A stretch of DNA of 64,000 nt. Origin: Sporosarcina quadrami. GTDB taxonomy: Bacteria > Bacillota > Bacilli > Bacillales_A > Planococcaceae. A program made the translations under genes and the position numbers. The DNA lies in the NCBI RefSeq assembly GCF_014836615.1, contig NZ_JACSQN010000011.1:1-64000 (forward strand), written 5' to 3'. The notes below the pieces were generated by a model. That model ran no database searches, was not told the DNA's origin, and worked only from the letters and a program-made list of their open reading frames with translations. Positions 9,230 through 17,901 of this stretch are shown in pieces (position 1 is the first letter of the stretch; each line of letters starts with the position of its first letter).

Positions 9230-10363
9230 ATGTTAAAATTTGAAAACGTCAGCAAAGTATACGACGACGGATTCAAAGCCGTTGATTCCATCAGCTTTGA
9301 AATCCCAAAAGGCGAATTACTCGTACTCATCGGCCCGAGTGGTTCAGGTAAGTCTACAACGATGAAAATGATTAATCGGATGGTGCCGCATACGAGCGGA
9401 ACGATACTGATTGATGGTAAGGATACAAACTCTTATGTCGCTTCCGACCTTCGCAGAAGCATCGGTTATGTCATCCAGCAAATTGGGCTCTTCCCTCATT
9501 ACACGATTGAAAAGAACATCTCCATTGTTCCACAGCTGAATGGATGGAGCGAGGAAAAAACGAAAGCGCGTGTCCTGGAACTGATGGAATTAGTCGGACT
9601 CGATCCAGCCATTTTCGCAACTCGCTATCCTAAAGAACTATCAGGTGGACAACAGCAACGCGTCGGCATTGCCCGTGCACTTGCATCAGACCCCGACGTC
9701 ATTCTCATGGATGAACCGTTCAGTGCACTTGACCCGCTGACTCGGGAACAATTGCAAGGAGAATTGATTTCATTACACAAAAAACTAAATAAGACAATCA
9801 TTTTCGTTACACATGACATGGATGAAGCACTTAAAATGGGCGATCGCATCGCCATTATGAAAGACGGAAAGCTGCTTCAATTGGACACCCCTGAAAAGTT
9901 GCTTCATGAACCCGCCCACGGTTTCGTTGAAGAGTTCATCGGAAAACACCGCATCATCCAAAACCCTGAATTGATGCCTGTCATCGACATCATGTCGGAA
10001 TCAATCATCACGAGTTTTCCTCAAAGTTCTCCCGAAAAAGCCATTTCACTTATTCGTCAGCGAAAAATTACAGACCTGATTATTGTGGATGAAGACAAAA
10101 CTTTGCTTGGCATTGTATCTGCATACGATGTCATCAAGAATCTAACAACGATTAAAACGATTGAAGAAGTCATGGCGCCTGTCGAGCATTACTTACAAGA
10201 CACGACGTCAGCAAAAGACGCCATCATCATGATGGACGAAACGCCATTCGGCATGATTCCTATCGTCAACGACAAGAAAAAAGTCGTCGGCCTAGTTACT
10301 CGAGGTTCATTATTATCCGCCATGTCGAGCCAGTGGACAGAAACGGAGGATACTCATGAATAA
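9230..10363 (+). CDS. opuCA: Osmoprotectant (betaine/carnitine/choline) ABC importer ATPase
   Basis: ATPase of 377 residues driving uptake of compatible solutes such as glycine betaine, carnitine or choline. Walker A GPSGSGKST (about 36-44), signature LSGGQQQRVGIARAL (about 139), Walker B VILMDEPFSALDP (about 160), and two CBS domains in the C-terminal 120 residues (about 250-370), which in this family respond to ionic strength or cyclic di-AMP. AGGAGG precedes the ATG by 5 bases. First gene of a three-gene operon with overlapping neighbours. OpuC versus OpuB type cannot be separated from this gene alone. Confidence 0.92.
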   Translation: MLKFENVSKVYDDGFKAVDSISFEIPKGELLVLIGPSGSGKSTTMKMINRMVPHTSGTILIDGKDTNSYVASDLRRSIGYVIQQIGLFPHYTIEKNISIVPQLNGWSEEKTKARVLELMELVGLDPAIFATRYPKELSGGQQQRVGIARALASDPDVILMDEPFSALDPLTREQLQGELISLHKKLNKTIIFVTHDMDEALKMGDRIAIMKDGKLLQLDTPEKLLHEPAHGFVEEFIGKHRIIQNPELMPVIDIMSESIITSFPQSSPEKAISLIRQRKITDLIIVDEDKTLLGIVSAYDVIKNLTTIKTIEEVMAPVEHYLQDTTSAKDAIIMMDETPFGMIPIVNDKKKVVGLVTRGSLLSAMSSQWTETEDTHE

Positions 10364-11015
10364 TTTATCAATTTGGCAACAACTTACACAACAACTACAA
10401 ATGCGTTGGGGAGAAGTGTTGGAGGCGACATCCGTCCATATCCAGCTTGTCTTTTTCTCCATGCTTATCGCTATTGCGCTCGGTGTTTCACTCGGAATTC
10501 TCGTAACACGTGTCCCAAAATTATCTACATTAGTGCTAGGCGGCGCAGGCGTCATGCAGACCATTCCAAGTCTTGCATTACTCGGTTTCATGATTCCGCT
10601 GTTTGGAATCGGCGTCAAAACGGCGATCGCTGCACTATTCCTTTATTCACTGCTGCCGATTATCCGCAACACCTACACGGGAATCAAAGACGTTGACCCC
10701 GCTACCCGTGAAGCGGCTAAAGGGATGGGGATGACGAGTGCACAGATTTTATTCAAAGTCGAATTGCCTTTAGCGATTCCAGTCATCATGGCGGGAATCC
10801 GTACAGCTGCGGTCATTAACGTCGGTAACGCGACACTTGCCGCATTTATCGGCGCGGGTGGCTTAGGGGACTTTATCTTCCTCGGAATTACACGTGGAAT
10901 TGACGGATTGATCCTTCTTGGCGCAATCCCCGCAGCATTGTTGGCGATCGTACTTGAACTGTTCTTCAGCGGCGTTGAACGTTGGACGACACCGAAAGGA
11001 CTGAAAGCCGAATGA
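10356..11015 (+). CDS. opuCB: Osmoprotectant ABC importer permease
   Basis: Binding-protein-dependent transport permease of 219 residues with about six membrane segments and the EAA-type loop DPATREAAKGMGMTSAQ (about 112-128) that docks on the ATPase. Its start overlaps the ATPase stop by 8 nt. The classic OpuC/OpuB operons encode two permeases; here only one is present, so it would have to work as a homodimer unless a second permease is encoded elsewhere. The family assignment is secure; the symbol is by similarity. Confidence 0.9.
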   Translation: MNNLSIWQQLTQQLQMRWGEVLEATSVHIQLVFFSMLIAIALGVSLGILVTRVPKLSTLVLGGAGVMQTIPSLALLGFMIPLFGIGVKTAIAALFLYSLLPIIRNTYTGIKDVDPATREAAKGMGMTSAQILFKVELPLAIPVIMAGIRTAAVINVGNATLAAFIGAGGLGDFIFLGITRGIDGLILLGAIPAALLAIVLELFFSGVERWTTPKGLKAE

Positions 11016-11902
11016 GGAAACGTATTTTCGCAATCCTATCGGCTGTCATGGTGTCCGTGCTGCTGAGTGGCTGCATTTTCATCGAAAAAGATTCGTTGAT
11101 CCTCGGTTCTCGTAACAATACAGAGAGCATCATTTTGTCCCACGTGATGGGGCAACTCATTGAGGATAAAACCGATATCGATGTCATCTACAAAGAAAAT
11201 CTAGGCGGCTCCAACGTTGTATGGAACGCAATGATTAACGATAAAATCGATGTTGTTCCCGATTACACTGGGACAATTGTCGTCAACTATTACCATGAAG
11301 AGCCCGGTGACGCTGACGAGACGCTTGAGTTAACGCGGCGGCTCGTCGGCGAAGATGGCATTATCGCCTTCGACACATTCGGCTTCAACAACACGTACAC
11401 ATTAGCTTTATGGGAAGATAAAGCGGAAGAACTCGGCGTGGTGACATTTAGTGACTTCGCTAAGTACTCCAATGATTTCATACTCGGCGCGGTCTTTGAA
11501 TTCATTGACCGTCCAGATGGTTTGCCAGGCTTCTCGGAAGAATACAATCTAACGTTCAAAGACGTCAAAGGCATGGACCACGGCATCATGTACCGATCCA
11601 TTAACGCAAACGAAGTCGACGTCATCAACTCGTACACAACAGACGGCCAGCTTCAGGAATTCGACCTACGCGTGCTCGAGGACGACAAATCATACTTCCC
11701 TCCTTACCACGCCCTCCCGCTCGTTCGCGAGGAAATTTTGGAGGAATACCCTGAAATCGAGGAAGTTCTCAAATCCCTCGCAGGTATGATCAACGAAGAA
11801 GCAATGCAGAAGATGAATGGCCAAGTCGATAACGACGGCATGATGGTCGAACAAGTCGCACATGACTTTTTAGTGGAAGTTGGATTGATTGAGGCGGAAT
11901 GA
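11012..11902 (+). CDS. opuCC: Osmoprotectant-binding lipoprotein
   Basis: Extracellular substrate-binding lipoprotein of about 296 residues. The signal peptide ends in the lipobox LLSGC (Cys about 21), so it is anchored to the outer face of the membrane. The mature domain is an OpuAC-type solute-binding fold, with segments such as SRNNTESIILSHV, NLGGSNVVWNAM and DVVPDYTGT. The start chosen is the ATG at 11012, whose ATGA overlaps the permease stop; an earlier in-frame start at 10982 would add residues before the signal peptide and is unlikely. Confidence 0.92.
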   Translation: MRKRIFAILSAVMVSVLLSGCIFIEKDSLILGSRNNTESIILSHVMGQLIEDKTDIDVIYKENLGGSNVVWNAMINDKIDVVPDYTGTIVVNYYHEEPGDADETLELTRRLVGEDGIIAFDTFGFNNTYTLALWEDKAEELGVVTFSDFAKYSNDFILGAVFEFIDRPDGLPGFSEEYNLTFKDVKGMDHGIMYRSINANEVDVINSYTTDGQLQEFDLRVLEDDKSYFPPYHALPLVREEILEEYPEIEEVLKSLAGMINEEAMQKMNGQVDNDGMMVEQVAHDFLVEVGLIEAE

Positions 11903-11966
11903 GTTCTTCTCTTAGTGAGTTGTAAATGGAGCACACTTTAGACTGGAGGATTGCCTTGCATGCGGT

Positions 11967-12092
11967 TATCACCGACTCTACGGCAAGTATCACCGACTCG
12001 GGAACACTTATCACCGACTCTCGACCTGTTATCACCGACTTGAGCGGAGTTATCACCGACTCGGTGCACTTTATCACCGACTCACCTTTATA
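11967..12092. repeat. Six-unit 21-bp repeat array (TATCACCGACTC family)
   Basis: Cores TATCACCGACT start at 11967, 11988, 12009, 12030, 12051 and 12072: exactly 21 bp apart with no indels. The core is nearly invariant and the 10 bases between are unrelated from unit to unit. It lies between the ends of two convergent genes. The minus-strand frame reads as seven-residue ESVI repeats but has no ribosome-binding site, so it is not treated as coding. Confidence 0.9.
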
Positions 12093-12109
12093 CGCTCCAT
12101 TTACACACA

Positions 12110-12138
12110 AAAAAGCGCACAATTCATGTGCGCTTTTT
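12110..12138. terminator. Bidirectional terminator between convergent genes
   Basis: AAAAAGCGCAC and GTGCGCTTTTT form a perfect 11-bp stem around a 7-base loop. A and T runs on either side suit both the importer operon (plus) and the NERD protein gene (minus), whose stop is 10 bp away. Confidence 0.85.
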
Positions 12139-12147
12139 GTTTTCTCC

Positions 12148-13098
12148 CTAAATTTTAATTCTATAAGTCCGCCCTCGTTTTGTTCCCCTCGCCTCCAACT
12201 CCATCGACGCCAACAACCGATGTGCAGTTTGCTGCCGATCAACATGTAGAAACTCCCTACAATCTTTATTCGTCATCTCGCCTCCGAACAAATGAAACCA
12301 ATCGCGGATGGCTTGTTCATGTGCGGTACGACTCGTCACCCCGCAAGCCAAACAGCGCCAGCCACCCATATATTTCTCCATTCCCAAAACACCACACTCC
12401 GGACAAATCACACCCGTGCGAAAATCATGCTTCGGAATTTTATACATTTCGCTAATCGGTGACGGCCTGAAAGATCTATGACTCTTCTTCAAATCAACCA
12501 ATAACTTGGAAAACGTCTTTTCTTCCAACAGTGGGGATTCTGTAGGGAGCTTGCGGATAAATGTGGGGACCGAATGGGGGAATAAAATCGGAACGACCGT
12601 ATCAAACACGTCAATCCGCTGTTTCGCATAGGCGAGTACAACAGCTCCATACACAGGAATCGACACACCTCGACTACTCAACCAATCCTGAAACAACTCA
12701 CAATTGCTCTCCAACTGAGCAAGCGGACTTTGAAAGCCCGTCACTTGACCGGAATCCGACTTGCGGATCAACTGCGGCGGATTTGCCGTCACTATCAGCT
12801 CACCTGAAATATTCTTCACTTCGAATAAAACCGCAAACCATGGCGTCACCAACAACGTATCCACTTGAAAATACGTACTCGACATAAGAGACATATCGTG
12901 AAAAACCCCATGCTTCATGGAAAACGAATACCTATCAAAAACCTTGTCCAACTCCTGTTCACCGCCAAATCCGGCTTGAACAGCGGCTAACCTCGCCGAC
13001 AAAATCGGCATCATTTCATGGGTATTCGGCAAACGGCCAATAGCTGCATCCAAACTCGCAAGCATAAGCGGCGCCATTCTTCTCTTATAAATGAACAC
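12148..13098 (-). CDS. NERD-domain protein with C-terminal zinc ribbon
   Basis: Protein of 316 residues. The N-terminal half carries a nuclease-related domain (NERD) starting near GFGGEQELDKVF, with the restriction-endonuclease-like pair Asp (QVDTLLVT) and ExK (FEVKNISG) around residues 80-96. The C-terminal part contains two CxxC pairs (CPECG and CLACG, about 234-258) forming a likely zinc ribbon, followed by a helical segment resembling a small DNA-binding domain. NERD proteins are common in Bacillales, but their function is mostly unknown. GTG start, 7 bases after GGAG. No operon partner. Confidence 0.85.
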   Translation of the reverse strand: MFIYKRRMAPLMLASLDAAIGRLPNTHEMMPILSARLAAVQAGFGGEQELDKVFDRYSFSMKHGVFHDMSLMSSTYFQVDTLLVTPWFAVLFEVKNISGELIVTANPPQLIRKSDSGQVTGFQSPLAQLESNCELFQDWLSSRGVSIPVYGAVVLAYAKQRIDVFDTVVPILFPHSVPTFIRKLPTESPLLEEKTFSKLLVDLKKSHRSFRPSPISEMYKIPKHDFRTGVICPECGVLGMEKYMGGWRCLACGVTSRTAHEQAIRDWFHLFGGEMTNKDCREFLHVDRQQTAHRLLASMELEARGTKRGRTYRIKI

Positions 13099-13236
13099 AA
13101 TTCAACTCCATTCCTCATATTTCGTTACCTATGAATCTACTACAAAAAGAACATTCAGTCAATTAAGATATCTAATTGGAATCGTATCCTGCCAGATAAC
13201 TATTCTTCGCCCCACCTTTAACTCCCCCTCCCCTTC

Positions 13237-13251
13237 TTACATTTTTGTCAC
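13237..13251 (+). promoter_or_regulatory. Putative BceR-type operator upstream of regulator 2
   Basis: TTACATTTTTGTCAC, the reverse complement of GTGACAAAAATGTAA, differs by one base from the operators before the two Bce transporter operons. It lies about 28 bp before a -10-like TACAAT (13279-13284) and about 65 bp before the regulator start, suggesting that this two-component operon is autoregulated. Confidence 0.55.
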
Positions 13252-13316
13252 TACTCTAATTCGGGTAAAAGCTTGTGGTACAATTTAGGTAACTTCTATA
13301 ATAGGACGTGAAATTG

Positions 13317-13991
13317 ATGTTCACCATTTTAATTGTCGAAGATGAAAAGAAAATCAGTGACTTGGTTGCAGAGGAATTAAGAAAATGGGGCTATACCGCT
13401 CAGACAGTTGAAGATTTTCAAAAAGTAGAAGAGTCATTTCAATCTACAAACCCCCACCTCGTCATAATGGATATTAACTTGCCTTATTACAACGGCTTTC
13501 ATTGGTGTGAACGAATTCGTCGTCATTCTAATATACCGATTCTCTTTCTCTCATCTCGTACAGAGATGATGGATATGATGATGGCGTTAAACATGGGTGG
13601 CGATGATTTCATCCAGAAACCTTTTTCGATGGAAATGCTCCTCACGAAAGTTCATACTCTTCTCAGAAGATCGTACACCTATCATCAAATCGAATCGCAT
13701 GTCATCACACACCGAGACATGACGCTCCATGTAAAAAAGGCAGTTATAACCATTAATAATCAAGATATCGAGCTAACAAAGAACGAATTTAAAATCCTTT
13801 GCGTCTTGCTCGAACACAATAACCAAATTGTTCAGAGGGATGAACTAATGGCTGCTTTATGGGAAGACGAAAGTTTCATCGACGATAATACACTAACAGT
13901 TAACATCAATCGACTACGAAGAAAATTAAGCGAATATGGCATTGATGATTATATCCAGACGAAAAAAGGACAGGGGTATATGCTTGTATGA
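13317..13991 (+). CDS. BceR-like OmpR-family response regulator (module 2)
   Basis: About 224 residues with a receiver domain (EDE pocket, phospho-acceptor Asp in LVIMDINLP, Lys in FIQKPF) and a winged-helix domain with DNTLTVNINRLRRKL. Expected to activate the second ATPase-permease operon. The start was set at ATG (MFTILIVEDE) 10 bases after AGGA; in-frame TTG (13314) and GTG (13308) are alternatives. The DNA-binding domain closely resembles that of the module 1 regulator, so cross-recognition is plausible. Translationally coupled to the kinase gene by an ATGA overlap. Confidence 0.92.
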   Translation: MFTILIVEDEKKISDLVAEELRKWGYTAQTVEDFQKVEESFQSTNPHLVIMDINLPYYNGFHWCERIRRHSNIPILFLSSRTEMMDMMMALNMGGDDFIQKPFSMEMLLTKVHTLLRRSYTYHQIESHVITHRDMTLHVKKAVITINNQDIELTKNEFKILCVLLEHNNQIVQRDELMAALWEDESFIDDNTLTVNINRLRRKLSEYGIDDYIQTKKGQGYMLV

Positions 13992-15013
13992 ATGTATCCT
14001 TTTGGCAGTATTTCACCTTTCAAAAACGCATAATTGCTATGTATGTGATAATCATGTCCTTCATCACGATTATGCTATATATCGAACCAACAATGTCCGT
14101 ACATATATCCAATGTCCTATACATGAATGCTGTCTCTCTCGGCTTCTTTCTTTCCTACTTAGCGATTGACTATTTTTATATAAAGAAGCATTTCACAAAA
14201 ATAATGTCCCATTGGAATGATGGAATCTACATTCCGGAAGGCATCGGTGCTCCCAAAACATACGAGCAGCACTTATATAGACAATGGTTTCAAACAATCA
14301 ATGAGCAGCATCAACAAAAAATGGTTTCCATCACTCAAGAGAAAAAAGAGTCTTTGGAATTTATGACTTCCTGGTTTCATGAGATAAAAACACCCATCGC
14401 CGTGTGCAAACTAATTCTTGAGCAATCATCCAATTACCCCGACTCACAAAGCATTCAAGAAGAAATCTCGCGTATCGAACGGAATGTTGAACAAGCTCTC
14501 TACTTTACAAGGTCGGATCATTTCACCCAGGACTATCACATCTCACAAATTGAATTGGATAAGGTCGTCCGCACAGTTGTAAAACAACACGCCAAACAAT
14601 TTATTCAGCGTAAGATAAGAGCAGATCTTCAGATTGAATCAATTCAAGTGGAAACCGACTCAAAATGGGTAGGATATATACTGTCGGAAGTTCTCTCAAA
14701 TGCATTGAAATATAGTCTTGATGAAGGCACAATTTCCATTCATTCTGAAGAGGATAAAAAAGAGGTTCGATTGACCATTACAGACAACGGGATCGGCATA
14801 TCACAAGCTGACCTACCTCGTGTTTTCCATCTAGGATTCACCGGTAGCAACGGAAGAATTCATCATAAATCTACTGGGATGGGACTATATTTAGCGAAGA
14901 AATTAACGACTAAAATGGGACATGAGCTATCGATTACGTCGCAAGAAAATCAGTATACTACCATTACCATCCACTTCCCAAAACGGTTAGATTACTATGC
15001 GATCGTTACCTAA
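13988..15013 (+). CDS. BceS-like intramembrane-sensing histidine kinase (module 2)
   Basis: Sensor kinase of 341 residues with two N-terminal membrane helices (about 13-31 and 41-60) and almost no extracellular loop, as expected for kinases that read out a Bce transporter. The acceptor region is SWFHEIKTPIAVCK (His about 134), then LSNALKYSL, DNGIGIS and GMGLYLAKKL. Its start overlaps the regulator stop (ATGA). The partner transporter genes lie downstream on the opposite strand, ending 33 bp away, unlike module 1 where all genes share one strand. Confidence 0.92.
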   Translation: MNVSFWQYFTFQKRIIAMYVIIMSFITIMLYIEPTMSVHISNVLYMNAVSLGFFLSYLAIDYFYIKKHFTKIMSHWNDGIYIPEGIGAPKTYEQHLYRQWFQTINEQHQQKMVSITQEKKESLEFMTSWFHEIKTPIAVCKLILEQSSNYPDSQSIQEEISRIERNVEQALYFTRSDHFTQDYHISQIELDKVVRTVVKQHAKQFIQRKIRADLQIESIQVETDSKWVGYILSEVLSNALKYSLDEGTISIHSEEDKKEVRLTITDNGIGISQADLPRVFHLGFTGSNGRIHHKSTGMGLYLAKKLTTKMGHELSITSQENQYTTITIHFPKRLDYYAIVT

Positions 15014-15014
15014 A

Positions 15015-15043
15015 AAAACGAGAGAGCCAATGCTCCCTCGTTT
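15015..15043. terminator. Bidirectional terminator between convergent operons
   Basis: AAACGAGAGAG and CTCCCTCGTTT pair with one mismatch around a short loop, flanked by an A run and TTTCT. It separates the plus-strand kinase from the minus-strand permease. Confidence 0.7.
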
Positions 15044-15046
15044 CTA

Positions 15047-17011
15047 TTATGAATTTACAAGTTTGATCGCTGTCGCTAAGGTTATTCTGTAATAACCGCC
15101 ATACAGCAATGAGTACACGATTGTGCAAATGATAACAGGCGTAACGAAGTTGATGTCCATTACATGAGATAAGGCGCTGAGAATTATGGAACTGTGTCCG
15201 ATGCCGACGATGAGCGGCAACAAAAACTGGATAATTGTTTGTCTAGCAATCAATTTTTTCACTTTCCGCTGACTCAAGCCGAGATTACGTAAAGTTTGAT
15301 ACCTTTTACGGTCTTCCGTCGTTTCAGTCAACATTTTAAAGTAAATAATACTGCCCGTAGCGGTTAAGAAAACAAGCCCCAAGAAACCGAAAACAAATAT
15401 AAGGAGTCCATAAATCGATTGCGCTTTCTCATTGTTTTCTGAAAAACTATAAAAATCCATGTGAGGCTCATATCGATCAAGCTCAGGTAAAACACTACCT
15501 TCATATATTGTCCTCAATTGCTCAGTTAACGGACCTGAATTTTCTTGGTCAGCAACCTTTACGATACGTGTCAGTATTGGAGTAATTCCTTCTTGTATCT
15601 GTTTATAATCCTCATCGTTCAAAATAAGAACTGATGGTTGAACGCCATAGTTAAATATGGATTCGATTTTATTCCCCACCACATGAATTGGCTTTTCAAT
15701 CCCATTCATTGCTAAAGAAATAGTTCGACCTACATTCCCATCCTCTTTTTGTGAACCTATGAAATTGCGACCTAGCATGATTGTTTTACCTTCAGCGAGC
15801 GTGGATATTGCTTGACGATCCATTTGATCGGCAAGGCGATTATATGTTGCTAATGGAATGGCAGCAAATTGCTGTTCAAAGTAATAGTAACCACCTGGAA
15901 TAGTTTCCAGGTCATCGGCTTTCCCTGATATCATGAGATACTCAAATGTTTCATCAAAAAGGATTGAATTGTTTTTACTATTGGTTAAAACAGCAGACAT
16001 TTCCTCATTCAGCTGTTCTCCAGTGACTTCAAACTGGTAACTGAATGGAACGTGATCCTCCAATGTCTGCAAGGTGTTGTAGTACATCGTATAAGCAAAA
16101 CCAAATGCAACTAGCGTTACACCATTTAATACGGATATGACTGTTAAGATTATTGCATTACTTTTTAATCTACTTTTCAATTGGGTGAATGTAATTAAAT
16201 TCTTCCACTTGTAATATGCACCCTTCTTGTTTTGCAGGATATGGACGAATAACCCACTAGCAGAATGAAAAAGCATATAGGAGCCTGCCACTAAAAGAAT
16301 GATTACTCCGCTAAAGTTACGTCCAAAATGAGTATCCCAACTTTTCGAATCATATGCATGCAATAGACTCCAATAACTAATGCCTAGCAATCCAAAAGCT
16401 AATAACGCAATAATTGAGGACGGTTTCACCACGGACTGTACTTTATTTTTTGCTTGAAATAAGTCGATGAGCTGAAAGCGATGAATAATCCGAGATCCCT
16501 GGAATGACGTCAACAGCATCATCAATAAAAAAACAATTACAGTTTGCACGATAGGTATTACGTTAACTGTGAAATGAACAACCAGATTAATCCCCATTAT
16601 TTTAAGAAGCATCATACTGAAAAACACGGAGAATACTTGCCCCAATCCAATACCTACTCCTAACGATAGAAGGCTGAGTACCATATTTTCGTAAAACAGC
16701 ATTCGGCCAATTTCCGTTTTTGTAGCTCCTACTAGTGCATAGATACCGATTTCTTGCTTTCTATTCCGAATAAAAAACGTATTCGAATACCAAACAAAAA
16801 TTGCAATAAAGACAAGCAATAAAATAGAAGCTCCAGTTAAAACCGGTCCAATCTTATCTTCTCTCCCAAAAGCATCTGCAATCTGATCGTTGTATTGTAA
16901 GGAGACAAAAGTGAAATAGATTAGTACGCTAAACGTGAGAGAAGCGATGTAAATGAAATACCTTCCGAAGTTATGTTTCAGGTTTTTCAGGACCACATCA
17001 TACAAACTCAT
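15047..17011 (-). CDS. BceB-type ABC transporter permease (module 2)
   Basis: Permease of 654 residues with the same plan as the module 1 permease: N-terminal FtsX-like membrane segments, a family-typical large extracellular region (about 315-530), and a C-terminal group of three helices. It overlaps the ATPase gene by 14 nt. The extracellular region, thought to determine peptide specificity and sensing, differs greatly from that of module 1, so the two transporters probably recognise different antibiotics. It pairs with the ATPase at 16998 and, by family rules, with the kinase at 13988. Confidence 0.92.
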   Translation of the reverse strand: MSLYDVVLKNLKHNFGRYFIYIASLTFSVLIYFTFVSLQYNDQIADAFGREDKIGPVLTGASILLLVFIAIFVWYSNTFFIRNRKQEIGIYALVGATKTEIGRMLFYENMVLSLLSLGVGIGLGQVFSVFFSMMLLKIMGINLVVHFTVNVIPIVQTVIVFLLMMLLTSFQGSRIIHRFQLIDLFQAKNKVQSVVKPSSIIALLAFGLLGISYWSLLHAYDSKSWDTHFGRNFSGVIILLVAGSYMLFHSASGLFVHILQNKKGAYYKWKNLITFTQLKSRLKSNAIILTVISVLNGVTLVAFGFAYTMYYNTLQTLEDHVPFSYQFEVTGEQLNEEMSAVLTNSKNNSILFDETFEYLMISGKADDLETIPGGYYYFEQQFAAIPLATYNRLADQMDRQAISTLAEGKTIMLGRNFIGSQKEDGNVGRTISLAMNGIEKPIHVVGNKIESIFNYGVQPSVLILNDEDYKQIQEGITPILTRIVKVADQENSGPLTEQLRTIYEGSVLPELDRYEPHMDFYSFSENNEKAQSIYGLLIFVFGFLGLVFLTATGSIIYFKMLTETTEDRKRYQTLRNLGLSQRKVKKLIARQTIIQFLLPLIVGIGHSSIILSALSHVMDINFVTPVIICTIVYSLLYGGYYRITLATAIKLVNS

Positions 17012-17765
17012 GGTTTCCGCCCCCCATTGAAGATAAGGTCGTCACCAATTGATCAAAGAAACGTTTTCGCTCCTTATCCCCTTTCACCAATTCCGTAAAC
17101 AAACTGCCATCCTTTATGAAAATGACCCGGTCGCAATAACTAGCTGCGAATGCATCATGCGTAACCATGAGGATTGTTGTTTGAAAGTCCCGGTTCAATA
17201 CGTTAAAAGCATTTAACAAATCCATTGATGACTTTGAATCTAATGCCCCAGTAGGTTCATCCGCCAAAACCAATGAGGGATTATGAATAATTGCCCTTGC
17301 TGCCGCAGTTCGTTGCTTTTGCCCACCTGAAGTCTGATAAGGGTACTTTTCCAGAATACCTTGAATGCCAAGCACAGAAGCGACCTCTTCAACTTTGCTG
17401 TCTATCGTTGCAACCGCTTGATTTGCAAAGGCCAATGGTAACAAGATATTCTCCCGAATTGTCAAGGAGTCTAGTAAATTATAATCTTGAAAGATGAATC
17501 CTAAATTCGTTCTTCTAAATTCTGATAACGGTTCATCACGCAAGCCAGTAATATCTTTTCCATTGATTTGAATACTACCAAGCGTCGGTTTGTCAATGGT
17601 AGCTAAAATATTGAGCAACGTTGTTTTCCCTGCTCCAGAAGGACCCATGATGCCTACAAATTCACCTTTATGTATTGTCAGGTCCACTTCGTTTAAGACC
17701 GGAAAAAGATTCGTTTTCGTTCCATACACTTTTTCAATGCCACGAGCTTGTAATACAACATCCAC
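16998..17765 (-). CDS. BceA-type ABC transporter ATPase (module 2)
   Basis: ATPase of 255 residues. Walker A GPSGAGKTT (about 43), signature SGGQKQR (about 147), Walker [15 protein letters not shown] (about 164). The start is GTG, 7 bases after GGGGGT. It heads the minus-strand ATPase-permease operon of the second detoxification module; an operator motif identical to that of module 1 lies about 100 bp upstream. Confidence 0.93.
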   Translation of the reverse strand: MDVVLQARGIEKVYGTKTNLFPVLNEVDLTIHKGEFVGIMGPSGAGKTTLLNILATIDKPTLGSIQINGKDITGLRDEPLSEFRRTNLGFIFQDYNLLDSLTIRENILLPLAFANQAVATIDSKVEEVASVLGIQGILEKYPYQTSGGQKQRTAAARAIIHNPSLVLADEPTGALDSKSSMDLLNAFNVLNRDFQTTILMVTHDAFAASYCDRVIFIKDGSLFTELVKGDKERKRFFDQLVTTLSSMGGGNHEFV

Positions 17766-17863
17766 TTGTCATACCCCCATATCTTCTCTTGCTTTACTAT
17801 TACAAGCATACATCGAGAAGAAATGGTCATCCATAGATTCGACGAACAAATCAGATGGTAATC

Positions 17864-17878
17864 TTACATTTTCGTCAC
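17864..17878 (-). promoter_or_regulatory. Putative BceR-type operator, transporter operon 2
   Basis: On the minus strand GTGACGAAAATGTAA, identical over 15 bases to the motif at 6960-6974. It lies between the nucleotidyltransferase gene end and the ATPase start, in the same orientation and at a similar distance to the ATPase gene as in module 1. Confidence 0.65.
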
Positions 17879-17901
17879 TACACATTCCCCTATTCACCTT
17901 G

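Noticed and set aside
11790..12245. Minus-strand frame reading ESVI heptad repeats
   Set aside because: Overlaps the lipoprotein gene, the repeat array and the terminator, and the repetition is explained by the 21-bp period.
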